Shown: positions 1-6,501, counted from the stretch's first letter. The stretch: 9,310 nt of DNA from Verrucomicrobiales bacterium (GCA_028293305.1 JAQGPD010000515.1:1-9310), one strand, 5' to 3'. Translations and numbers: made by a program. Notes: generated by a model not told the origin, from the letters alone.

Positions 1-28
1 CTGCTTATGCTATCCAAGGTTGCTGCTG

Positions 29-48
29 CCGCTCATAGGACTGAGCGG
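29..48. other. Perfect 7-bp inverted repeat (hairpin) downstream of the TPR gene
   Basis: The arms CCGCTCA (29-35) and TGAGCGG (42-48) are perfect reverse complements around a 6-nt loop. The element lies about 63 bp past the stop of the minus-strand gene that ends at 112, so it would form in that transcript's 3' region. On the minus strand it is followed by CAGCAGCAACC, not a T-run, so it is not a classical intrinsic terminator. It may protect the mRNA end or belong to the adjoining 16-bp repeat array, whose first copy overlaps its right arm. Confidence 0.4.
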
Positions 49-92
49 ACTACTCTGTTGGCGGACTACTCTGTTGGCGGACTACTCTGGTG
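45..92. repeat. Three tandem copies of a 16-bp repeat
   Basis: The unit GCGGACTACTCTGTTG occurs at 45-60 and 61-76 without change. It occurs again at 77-92 with one substitution (T to G near the end). The array is non-coding and lies between the stop of the gene ending at 112 and the window edge. Sixteen is not a multiple of three, and I see no credible reading frame through it. Its function is unknown. Confidence 0.85.
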
Positions 93-111
93 GCTGACCA
101 ATCCACCCTAG

Positions 112-2232
112 TTAGCTGCCTAGCAGGTTGTCGAGTTTTTCGTCGCGGGCGGCGCCGTGGCGGCGGGCGAGGCGGTAGTGTTGGCGGGCGAGGTCGATTT
201 TTTCGTCGCTGGCGTAGATGACGGCGAGGTTGAAATGAGCGTAGGCGTTCGCGGGATCGAGGGCGATGGCTTGTTTGAGATGTTGCTCCGCTTCGGCGTG
301 GCGTTTGGCGTTCCAGGCAATGCGGCCCAAGGTGAGGTGCGCGTTGGAGTTGGTGGGGTCGAGTTCCAGGGCGACCTTCATCTCCTTGGCGGCTTCCTCG
401 GGCTGGTTCAGGCGCAGGTGGACCACGCCGAGGAGGTAATGCACCGGCCCGCGGTCGTAGTCGTAGGCGAGAGCCTTCATGATGGTTTTCAAGGCTTCGT
501 CGTAGTTGCCTTGTTTCACTTGGACGACGCCGAGGTTGCTAAGCGCGTGGACGTTCATGGGCTCCACCAGCAGGATTTTGCGGTATTGATTTTCAGCCTC
601 GGTGAAGGCATTCCTGACAAATAGTTCCTCGGCAGCGTTGGCGTAGGCTTTGAGTTCAGGCGCGAGTTGTTCCTTGCTCTTGGACTCGCCCTGCGGGGTG
701 CCGTTGGGGGCGGCGGGAGTGCCGTCATCCTTAAGGGCCTGGCTGTCCTGGACCATCATCAGATCGGGACCGCCGTTGTTCAGCAAATATTCGTTCAAGC
801 GGCTGGTACTGAGGACGGCGCGTTGTTCCTTGGCCATGTCAGGGGCGGCGGCCATTTCGTTGAGGGTGCGGAGCACACGGTCGGTTTCCACACCGAGGTT
901 TTTCAAGCTGTCGAGCACTCCGTCCTTGGTCAGATCCTCCATGATATTGCGGCGGGCGGCCTCACGTTTGGCCTGCTGTTTCATTTGTTGGAGGATGATC
1001 TCGCGCAGCACTTTGTTTTCCAAGCTGGCTTCAACCTCATTGACCGCGCCTTCGCCTTTTTCACCCAACATGCGGTTGGTGGCGTCCAGGCGCTCGGTCA
1101 GGGTCACGATTTGTTGGCGGTAGTCATCGCTTTCCTGTTGGAACCGGGCGACCTGTTCCTGCATTCCCTCCAACTGTCCGCGCAGGGTCGCGATCTCGTT
1201 TTGGTCGGATGTTTTTTCAGCCGTGAGCTTGGCCACCGTGACCTGCGCGGCCTCCAGTTCTTTTTTCAGCCGTTGGTTTTCGGCAATGATCTTCATCTTT
1301 TCCGGAGCCTTCCCGCCATCGCCGCCGGAAAGGAGGGCTTCAAATTGATCGCGTTCCTTGCGGAGTTCATCGCGCTCGCGAGTGCGTTCCTTGACCTCGC
1401 CATAGGCTTTTTCAAGATCGGCCAGGAGCGAATCCGACTTGGCGTTGGCGGTGCTCAACTGGGTCATGGCCTCGCCCAGCTGCTGCTCCAACTGCTCCAC
1501 GCGCTTGGTGAGGTTTTTGTTTTCGCGCTTAGCCATCGGCTCCGCGCGGTCCAGGTCCGTCTGCACTTTGGCCAGGGATTCGCGGAGGGCTTTTTCGGCG
1601 TTCCGGGCGGTGAGGATCTCGCCGCGGGCGGCAAAAAGCTCGTTGTCACGGGACCCGAGTTTTTGCAGGGTTTCCTCGTTCTTTTTGGTCAGGGCATCGA
1701 TCTGCGCCTGCATGCCGCGGAGGCGTTCCTCCATGACCAGCGGCGTGTTGCGCGGGGTTGCGGGGGCGGTGCCGGCGGGGAGGGCGGGCTCGATGCTCAG
1801 GTTGGGCGCGGAGGCATTTCCGATGACGCCCGAGGCGGAAACCGGACCGCCGGCCGCTCGGCGCTGGACTTCCAACTTGCGGACGCGCTCCATTTCCTCA
1901 CGGATTTTCCGACGGCGGTATTCCACGATTTCGGGCTGCCAGGTGCGGTCGGCTTCCCCGGCGGCATCGAAGAGATCACGGGCATCCTTGAGCTTGAAAT
2001 AAGCTCCCGCGAAGTCGCCCTTCGCTTCCTTTTCCGTGCCCTCCTTCATGATGAGGTGGCCCTGGAGATAAAGTTGTGAGGGCGAACCCGGCTGGGCCGA
2101 CGGCGTGGCGGCGGGAGCGGTCGCGGCGGCGGATGGGGAAGCGGGTCTTGGCGCTTGCGCGGAAAGAGGCGAAGCGGAGCCGAGCAGGAGCGCGAAACCC
2201 AGGCGGGCGGAAAAAGTTGGGGCGATATTCAT
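112..2232 (-). CDS. Exported coiled-coil and TPR protein (706 aa), paralogue of the upstream gene
   Basis: I place the start at ATG 2232. The frame is open to a TTG at 2247, but the ATG begins a clean signal peptide (residues 1-25, probable cleavage after LSA before Gln). An Ala/Pro-rich linker follows to about residue 50. Next comes a helical segment at 52-117 (YLQGHLIMKEG ... WQPEIVEYRR) that recurs in the neighbouring gene. A long heptad-type coiled coil covers about 167-395. A charged helical stretch covers 404-500. At least four TPR units cover about 526-695, with typical A-x-x-N-L-G-V and ALxLDP signatures. TPRs bind partner proteins and the coiled coil should oligomerise or act as a spacer, so an envelope scaffold role is plausible; no enzyme motif is visible. 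It lies 114 bp downstream of its paralogue on the same strand. Its specific function is not known to me. Confidence 0.9.
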   Translation of the reverse strand: MNIAPTFSARLGFALLLGSASPLSAQAPRPASPSAAATAPAATPSAQPGSPSQLYLQGHLIMKEGTEKEAKGDFAGAYFKLKDARDLFDAAGEADRTWQPEIVEYRRRKIREEMERVRKLEVQRRAAGGPVSASGVIGNASAPNLSIEPALPAGTAPATPRNTPLVMEERLRGMQAQIDALTKKNEETLQKLGSRDNELFAARGEILTARNAEKALRESLAKVQTDLDRAEPMAKRENKNLTKRVEQLEQQLGEAMTQLSTANAKSDSLLADLEKAYGEVKERTRERDELRKERDQFEALLSGGDGGKAPEKMKIIAENQRLKKELEAAQVTVAKLTAEKTSDQNEIATLRGQLEGMQEQVARFQQESDDYRQQIVTLTERLDATNRMLGEKGEGAVNEVEASLENKVLREIILQQMKQQAKREAARRNIMEDLTKDGVLDSLKNLGVETDRVLRTLNEMAAAPDMAKEQRAVLSTSRLNEYLLNNGGPDLMMVQDSQALKDDGTPAAPNGTPQGESKSKEQLAPELKAYANAAEELFVRNAFTEAENQYRKILLVEPMNVHALSNLGVVQVKQGNYDEALKTIMKALAYDYDRGPVHYLLGVVHLRLNQPEEAAKEMKVALELDPTNSNAHLTLGRIAWNAKRHAEAEQHLKQAIALDPANAYAHFNLAVIYASDEKIDLARQHYRLARRHGAARDEKLDNLLGS

Positions 2233-2263
2233 CGGAAATACCGGCAAGGCCGGGACGGATCTT

Positions 2264-2295
2264 GTCAGGTCAGGTCAGGTCAGGTCAGGTCAGGT
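2264..2295. repeat. Pentanucleotide microsatellite (CAGGT)6
   Basis: Six perfect CAGGT copies fill 2266-2295, with a partial GT before them at 2264-2265. The array lies in the 114-bp gap between the two paralogous minus-strand genes, 31 bp upstream of the ATG of the downstream gene. On that gene's sense strand it reads ACCTG repeated. Short perfect tandem repeats mutate by slippage. At this position a copy-number change would alter the leader or promoter spacing, not a reading frame. Confidence 0.9.
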
Positions 2296-2346
2296 TGAGC
2301 AAAGCCGGCGGGGACCGGGAGTGTGGCCGGACGGAACCAGGTAAAG

Positions 2347-3660
2347 TTAGGGCTGGGAATCGGAATCTGGAGAGGGTGGAAGGGGCGCGGGGGGCGCGTC
2401 CGGGGGCGCGGGGGGCGCGTCCGGACCGTCCGGAGGCGCGGGTAGTGCGTCCGGGCGCGTGGGAGGCAAAGGTGCGGGCTGCGGGACCGGTTCCCCAGGG
2501 CTGGAAAGCCGGGGAGGCGGCGGAGGGGTGGGGAATGTTGGGGGAGGAGGCGGTCCAAAGTCCGCAGTCCCTTTTCCAGCGTCCCGTCGGGGATGCGGCT
2601 GGCGGTTGGTTGGATCATTGAGCAAATCGCGAAGCACCGCCCGGAGCGAGGCTTCGCGCTGTCGGGATTCCCGGAGAGCGTTTTCCAAATGGGTCAGTCG
2701 TTGGAGGAGAGCTTCCTGGGCTTCCGCCGCCGGAGGCAACGTCGACGCAAATGGATCCAATTGCTGCCGGGGTTCGGGTCTTGGGGGCGGCGGGGATTTG
2801 AATGGCGGGCGGAAATGTTTGCGGCGGGGCCGATCATCCTGCGCTGCGGGGTCGGCCGGTTTTTCGGGAATCGGCTCCTCCTCCAGCGACGCGTGACCGG
2901 ATTTTTCCGCCACGCGTTGCAGGTCCTTGCGGATACTTGCCCGGCGGAAATCCACGATTTCCTTTTGCCATTCCGGGTCCCGGCGCTGTGCGGCATCGAA
3001 GAAGTCGCGCGCCTGCGAGTAGGCCTTGAATGCGGAGTCGAGGTCCCCCGCTTTCTCAGAGGTTCGGCCCTCTTTCATGGCGAGATGGCCTTCCAAATAA
3101 TGTTGTGAGGCGGCTTTTTCATGATCCGGCGACACTTCGGAACGCCGGTCATTTTTATCCCGCTGTCCGTGCCGTCGCTCCCGGCGGGTGGCGTCGGGAT
3201 TTGAATTTTCGTCCGATGCCGCCTGTGGGACCTCGTCGTCCGGAAACATGTCGCCGGGGTGCAGCTCGCGAAGGTCTTTTTGAAAAAATGGCGCCGTGAA
3301 TTTCCGCTGGTGGATGGGTTTTTCTCCGCCGGTTTCGCCATTCGCCTCAAAATCCCCCGACTCCCCTTCCCTGCTGCCATGACCTTTCCCATTTTCCAAC
3401 AAGCCCGGCTTCACCAACAAAGCCTTGTCCCGCAATGCCTCCAAACGGTGCTCCGACGGGCCCTGCGCAAAGGGTTCCGCAGCCCATGGAGCCTCGCTTG
3501 GAATGGATGGCATCAATTCCTCAATACCCTCGAGCTCAGAAGTCCAGGCCGGATCGCGGAGCAAGTCCGGGGCCGGGTCCTGCGCCCGGAGGAACGCCGC
3601 AGGCAACAGCAGGAGACAGACAAGCACAGGCGGATGAAGGGAAAAAATCCGGGTGTTCAT
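2347..3660 (-). CDS. Exported Pro-rich protein (437 aa) sharing a helical domain with the downstream TPR gene
   Basis: The start is ATG 3660, which opens a signal peptide (hydrophobic core PPVLVCLLLLPAAFL, likely cleavage after LRA before Gln-Asp). A long acidic and charged low-complexity region follows to about residue 180. Residues 185-250 form the segment shared with the downstream gene (YLEGHLAMKEG ... WQKEIVDFRR), about half identical without gaps. A basic Pro-rich linker (about 280-310) and a short coiled coil (about 316-348) come next. The C-terminus (about 368-437) is Pro-rich, with PPPPP runs and a PDAPPAP heptad. The protein looks like the downstream paralogue with the long coiled coil shortened and the TPR module replaced by a Pro tail. 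Such tails often extend across the periplasm or wall, as in TonB, but no TonB C-terminal domain is visible. The function is unknown. Confidence 0.8.
   Translation of the reverse strand: MNTRIFSLHPPVLVCLLLLPAAFLRAQDPAPDLLRDPAWTSELEGIEELMPSIPSEAPWAAEPFAQGPSEHRLEALRDKALLVKPGLLENGKGHGSREGESGDFEANGETGGEKPIHQRKFTAPFFQKDLRELHPGDMFPDDEVPQAASDENSNPDATRRERRHGQRDKNDRRSEVSPDHEKAASQHYLEGHLAMKEGRTSEKAGDLDSAFKAYSQARDFFDAAQRRDPEWQKEIVDFRRASIRKDLQRVAEKSGHASLEEEPIPEKPADPAAQDDRPRRKHFRPPFKSPPPPRPEPRQQLDPFASTLPPAAEAQEALLQRLTHLENALRESRQREASLRAVLRDLLNDPTNRQPHPRRDAGKGTADFGPPPPPTFPTPPPPPRLSSPGEPVPQPAPLPPTRPDALPAPPDGPDAPPAPPDAPPAPLPPSPDSDSQP
2382..2423 (-). repeat. Perfect 21-bp direct repeat inside the Pro-rich tail
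   Basis: Positions 2382-2402 and 2403-2423 are identical. Each copy encodes one seven-residue unit of the PDAPPAP type on the minus strand. Degenerate related units (PDALPAP, PDGP) lie just upstream in the coding direction, so the tail has grown by in-frame duplication. Confidence 0.8.
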
Positions 3661-3680
3661 GATGTGCGGGTGGTGGTGGC

Positions 3681-3703
3681 GGTCCGCACTGTAAGGGCGG
3701 ACC
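3681..3703. promoter_or_regulatory. Candidate operator: 7-bp inverted repeat spanning a -10 box
   Basis: GGTCCGC (3681-3687) and GCGGACC (3697-3703) are perfect inverted arms separated by 9 bp. The proposed -10 hexamer of the 437-aa gene (3693-3688 on the minus strand) lies entirely in the spacer. A dimeric regulator bound here would cover the -10 and the expected start site. The dyad is seen directly; the regulatory role is inferred. Confidence 0.4.
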
Positions 3704-3716
3704 GGGCAATTGGCAA
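3688..3716 (-). promoter_or_regulatory. Candidate sigma-70-type promoter for the 437-aa exported protein
   Basis: On the minus strand TTGCCA (3716-3711, five of six matches to TTGACA) is followed after 17 bp by TACAGT (3693-3688, four of six to TATAAT). Transcription would begin near 3681, giving a leader of about 20 nt before ATG 3660. The spacing is ideal and the region is a divergent intergenic gap, but the call rests on consensus matching alone. Confidence 0.4.
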
Positions 3717-3766
3717 TACTGTCTCATATCAGAATCACATTGGAATCCCATGAAAATGTCCATGAC

Positions 3767-3794
3767 TTGCATTTTCCTGAAATTACAGTATGCT
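3767..3794 (+). promoter_or_regulatory. Weak candidate promoter for the glycosyltransferase gene
   Basis: The stretch of about 90 bp before the plus-strand gene is clearly AT-richer than its surroundings. The best hexamers I find are TTGCAT (3767-3772) and TATGCT (3789-3794), 16 bp apart. They would give a start site near 3801 and a very short leader before ATG 3809. The -35 match is poor (three of six), so only the general location is credible. Confidence 0.25.
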
Positions 3795-3808
3795 TGATTT
3801 TTACATTC

Positions 3809-4567
3809 ATGAATCGTGGCATCATCTATCTGGCAAGCGGAGGACGGAGTTATCTTGGCGAACTCCTGACGTCCTTCCACAGCTTGCGGAAGTTCGAACC
3901 GGATCTGCCGGTGACGGTGTTTTCCCGGTTCACGGTGCCCCGCGGCCTGAAGAATTGCACCGCATTGCCCATCACGTCGGACGAGCATCCGTTGAAACTC
4001 AAAGTGCTCACGCTCAAGGAGTCGCCTTACGAAGAAACTCTTTTTCTGGACACGGACACTACCATCCGGGGTCCGCTGATGCCCGTTTTCGATAAACTGG
4101 CCGACCATGATTTCGCCGCCGCGAATTCCCATGAAGCTAACTGGTCCGTGCAGCCCGCGCGGTTTGTGGCTTTGGTGAAAAAACGGGACTACAACACCGG
4201 CGTTCTGCTCTATCGGAAATCCCACGCGATGCTGAAATTTCTTTCCCAGTGGGAAGCAGCGGTTTTGGCACAGGATGCGTCGGATATGTGGGCGGGGCAC
4301 AATTGCGATCAATTCCATTTCAATAAACTCGTGAGCGAAGGTGCCTTGGAACGCTGCGGAGTCGATTTCCTGGAACTGGACAACGTGGTCTGCAACGCGC
4401 GCGGGGCCATGTTGCCGGAAATCAAGAGGTTGGGCCGATCGAACGAGATCCGAATCCTGCATCATCGCACGCGTGCGATGAAATTGCGGAAACTGTTTTA
4501 TTCCGTAACCGACGCGGCCACCATCCGGGAGATCGGACTGAAGGCTCTGCAGCGCGTCAAAGGCTGA
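3809..4567 (+). CDS. Small GT-A-fold glycosyltransferase-like protein (252 aa)
   Basis: I chose ATG 3809 because MNRGIIYLASGG begins the first beta strand of a nucleotide-sugar-binding fold. The frame extends back to a TTG at 3710, but those residues are encoded by AT-rich leader and look non-coding. A DxD motif, which binds metal and nucleotide sugar in GT-A enzymes, is at residues 81-83 (LFLDTDTTIRGP). YNTGVLLYRKS at about 128-138 is the acceptor-side F/YNxGV motif typical of GT8-like and related families. A later NCDQFHFN segment (165-172) and ILHHRTR (about 215-221) resemble the remaining conserved blocks. There is no signal peptide or membrane segment, so it is probably cytosolic. Donor and acceptor cannot be told. 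The gene stands alone, divergent from one neighbour and convergent with the exbD genes, so it is probably its own transcription unit. Confidence 0.85.
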   Translation: MNRGIIYLASGGRSYLGELLTSFHSLRKFEPDLPVTVFSRFTVPRGLKNCTALPITSDEHPLKLKVLTLKESPYEETLFLDTDTTIRGPLMPVFDKLADHDFAAANSHEANWSVQPARFVALVKKRDYNTGVLLYRKSHAMLKFLSQWEAAVLAQDASDMWAGHNCDQFHFNKLVSEGALERCGVDFLELDNVVCNARGAMLPEIKRLGRSNEIRILHHRTRAMKLRKLFYSVTDAATIREIGLKALQRVKG

Positions 4568-4654
4568 GCTTTAGACAGGCCGGGCTGACCGGGAATTGAA
4601 CGGACAAAGCCACCAACGGGCCAGGAAGTCTGTGAACCGCAGATTGGTCAGGAC

Positions 4655-5101
4655 CTAGAAATCGTCATCCACCTCGAAGGAGACGTTGGCGATTTTGGCG
4701 GCCTGCATGGCGTTCATCACGGTGGCGATGGATTCCCATTTGGTGTCGGGAGCCGCGCTGATGGTGACGATGATGGGGGTCGGGGTCTGCGCTCCACCTT
4801 CCGCTTCGCTCTGCTTTTTCAGGTCGCGGAAGGTTTTTTTGAGGTCATCGCCACTGACGGGTTCCTCGTTGTGGGTGATGGCTCCCTCGGCATCGATGGC
4901 GATGGATTCCTCCATGGGCGTGTCCTGGGTGCTTTCCACGCTTTGCTCGGAGGAGGGCAGCGTCATCTTGAGCTGCGTTTCCACTTTTTTGTCCCCGGCG
5001 AGGGTCATGAAGAAAAGCATGATGACGAAAATAACGTCGAGCATCGGGGCGATCTGGAAACCAAGATCGCCGTCTGATTCGTAGCGGCTGTGACCGGACA
5101 T
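4655..5101 (-). CDS. exbD: ExbD/TolR-family biopolymer transport protein (148 aa), distal copy
   Basis: The protein has the standard ExbD layout. A short cytoplasmic N-terminus comes first, then one transmembrane helix (about 17-36, IAPMLDVIFVIMLFFMTL) carrying the conserved proton-path Asp at residue 22, then a periplasmic domain of about 105 residues. ExbD dimers sit in the pore of the ExbB pentamer, and protonation of this Asp is coupled to motion. The C-terminus is unusually acidic (FEVDDDF). The gene is the last of the putative operon, 30 bp after the other exbD. The two copies share the FQIAPM-hydrophobic-DV core but diverge strongly in the periplasmic part, so they are probably not interchangeable. 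The family call is firm; TolR versus ExbD cannot be decided from sequence. Confidence 0.93.
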   Translation of the reverse strand: MSGHSRYESDGDLGFQIAPMLDVIFVIMLFFMTLAGDKKVETQLKMTLPSSEQSVESTQDTPMEESIAIDAEGAITHNEEPVSGDDLKKTFRDLKKQSEAEGGAQTPTPIIVTISAAPDTKWESIATVMNAMQAAKIANVSFEVDDDF

Positions 5102-5131
5102 GGGGTGTTTGGAAAAAAGGTGGGGGAAAAA

Positions 5132-5569
5132 TCAGCCGGCCCGGTTCACGGTGGCGAAGGAGACTTTGGCCGTGACTTGGGCTGCGATGCCGATGGCGGT
5201 GCGGACTTCCTTCGCGGGAGTATTCTTGTCAGCGCGGATGATGACTTCGAATTTGGGATTGTTCTCGCCGCGCTTCTGGAGCATTTCCACGAGTTCCTCG
5301 GATTGGTTTTCGTAGTCCTTTCCGGCGTAGTTGAGGATCACCTTGCCTTCGCTTTCCTTCCAAATCACATTCAGGAGGACCTGATTGGGATCGGGTTTCC
5401 GCTCCGCCGAATCCGGGGCCACGGGGACTTTGACGCGGGTGTCCACCTGGTCGATCTGCGTGGTCGAAATCGCCACGAAGAAGACCAGCATCACCAAAAG
5501 CACGTCGATCATCGGCGCGATTTGGAAATCGGGCTCGCCACTTTCAATACTGCCACCGCCGCCGGACAT
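5132..5569 (-). CDS. exbD: ExbD/TolR-family biopolymer transport protein (145 aa), proximal copy
   Basis: A Gly-rich N-terminus (MSGGGGS) precedes a single transmembrane helix at about 17-36 (IAPMIDVLLVMLVFFVAI), with the conserved Asp at residue 22. The periplasmic domain (about 45-145) includes VIIRADKNTPAKEV, which matches the usual ExbD pattern of a beta strand ending in D/A-x-x-x-P/V. The gene follows exbB after 95 bp, a gap that holds a hairpin and T-run, and precedes the second exbD by 30 bp. With exbB it should form an inner-membrane channel driven by proton-motive force. Its partner in the periplasm is unknown, because no TonB or TolA gene is present in the window. Confidence 0.93.
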   Translation of the reverse strand: MSGGGGSIESGEPDFQIAPMIDVLLVMLVFFVAISTTQIDQVDTRVKVPVAPDSAERKPDPNQVLLNVIWKESEGKVILNYAGKDYENQSEELVEMLQKRGENNPKFEVIIRADKNTPAKEVRTAIGIAAQVTAKVSFATVNRAG

Positions 5570-5606
5570 AGGACAAAAATGCTTGGGGAAAAACTAAAAA
5601 ACCTTC

Positions 5607-5654
5607 AAAAAGAGGGACCGGAAACCGGGTGGGTTGGAACCACGCCCGGTCTCC
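5607..5654 (-). terminator. Hairpin region with T-run between exbB and exbD (possible partial terminator or attenuator)
   Basis: On the minus strand, just after the exbB stop, two overlapping stems are possible. One uses ACCGGG with CCCGGT (outer ends 5650 and 5624), extended by a wobble and further pairs. The alternative pairs GACCGG (5651-5646) with CCGGTC (5621-5616). It ends 2 nt before TCTTTTT (5613-5607) and so looks like an intrinsic terminator with a long loop. They share sequence, so both cannot form together. Because it lies inside an apparent operon, partial termination is more likely than a full stop. Folding energies were not computed. Confidence 0.35.
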
Positions 5655-5664
5655 AGCGGAAAAA

Positions 5665-6501
5665 TCACACAGCTGGAGCGCCTTGGAGTTCGGCGCTGCC
5701 GCCTTCCACCCAGTTCGGGGCGTTGGCGTAGAGTTCCTGGTCGCCGATGTGCACGCCTTCCGCGAGGTGATAGGGGAACTTGCGGAAGAGGTTGCCGATT
5801 TCCGCCTCGACTTCGTTCATGCCGCCCATGAGGCGATTGCGGAGGAAGTAGAAGGACATGAAGGCGGGAATGGCGACGAAGAGGCCGGAAGCGGTGGCGA
5901 CGAGCACGTGGCCGATGGCTTGGGCGAGAGCGCCGGTGTTCTGGGTGGCGCCGCCGCCGCCGAGAGCTTCGAAGGCGCTGATCATCCCGAACACGGTGCC
6001 GAGCAGACCGACCATGGGAGTGCAAACCCCGATAACGGAAAGGTAGGAGATGCGGTTGGAGATTTTCGCCTGCTCCGAAATGATGGATTCGGTGAGGGAG
6101 TGTTCCGTGGCGGACTTGCCGTCGCCGACGGTGACGAGGCCGACGCGGGCGACGTTGTTGATGACCGAGTTGTTCTCCAGCGTGCCTTGATAGGCTCCGA
6201 CATAATCGCCGGCGCGGAAGCTGTTATGGAGTTTTTCCAGGTCATCGGCGGGGATGAGCCGCTTGGTGCCGGTGCGCTGGGCGCAGTCGATGATCAGCCA
6301 GACCATGGCGATGGAGAAGCCGGCGAGGGGGATCATAATCAGACCACCATCTTGGAGAATTTTAAAAACGCTGCGAGTCGTGACCTGTGGGCCTGTGCCG
6401 GCGGCGGCAGCGGCTTCCTGGGCGGAGGCGGCACCGGCTGCCAGGAGGGACAGGGCGGTGACGTAGAGGGAGGTGAAACGGGCGGACAGGCGGACTTTCA
6501 T
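5665..6501 (-). CDS. exbB: MotA/TolQ/ExbB-family proton channel protein (278 aa) with N-terminal signal peptide
   Basis: The start is ATG 6501, beginning a signal peptide (1-27, cleavage after ASA before Gln). A short Ala-rich segment follows, then three transmembrane helices: about 53-73, 152-176 and 197-222. A cytoplasmic loop of about 75 residues lies between the first two. TPMVGLLGTVFGMISAF (161-177) and the stretch ALAQAIGHVLVATASGL plus FVAIPA (191-213) are the family hallmarks lining the channel, with the conserved Thr and Pro residues present. The protein should form the pentameric stator around an ExbD dimer and pass protons. A cleaved presequence fits the N-out topology of ExbB, and extended periplasmic N-termini are known in some homologues. 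The gene sits 116 bp after the 279-aa gene and before two exbD genes. TolQ is an alternative name, but no Tol partners are seen. Confidence 0.94.
   Translation of the reverse strand: MKVRLSARFTSLYVTALSLLAAGAASAQEAAAAAGTGPQVTTRSVFKILQDGGLIMIPLAGFSIAMVWLIIDCAQRTGTKRLIPADDLEKLHNSFRAGDYVGAYQGTLENNSVINNVARVGLVTVGDGKSATEHSLTESIISEQAKISNRISYLSVIGVCTPMVGLLGTVFGMISAFEALGGGGATQNTGALAQAIGHVLVATASGLFVAIPAFMSFYFLRNRLMGGMNEVEAEIGNLFRKFPYHLAEGVHIGDQELYANAPNWVEGGSAELQGAPAV

Noticed and set aside
667..2079. Long plus-strand open frame (470 codons) opposite the coiled-coil/TPR gene
   Set aside because: It is antisense to a protein with clear signal peptide, coiled coil and TPRs. Its translation is low-complexity (Gly, Phe, Leu, His rich), as expected from the complement of GC-rich codons.
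2296..2346. Terminator after the 437-aa gene
   Set aside because: The best stem is 5 bp (CCGGC with GCCGG) around a 16-nt loop followed by only CTTT, which is too weak to call. Read-through into the downstream paralogue is likely.
2347..3660. TonB-like energy transducer
   Set aside because: The Pro-rich region suggested TonB, but it is at the extreme C-terminus. There is a cleavable signal peptide instead of a membrane anchor, and no C-terminal TonB domain follows.
3536..4465. Minus-strand open frame of 309 codons opposite the glycosyltransferase gene
   Set aside because: It runs through the glycosyltransferase, the AT-rich divergent gap and the start of the 437-aa gene. It lacks domain features, while the plus-strand frame has DxD and YNTGV motifs.
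4568..4654. Possible bidirectional terminator between the convergent glycosyltransferase and exbD genes
   Set aside because: Only short or distant pairings are present (CTGACC with GGTCAG more than 50 nt apart, and a 4-bp stem). There is no T-run on either strand.
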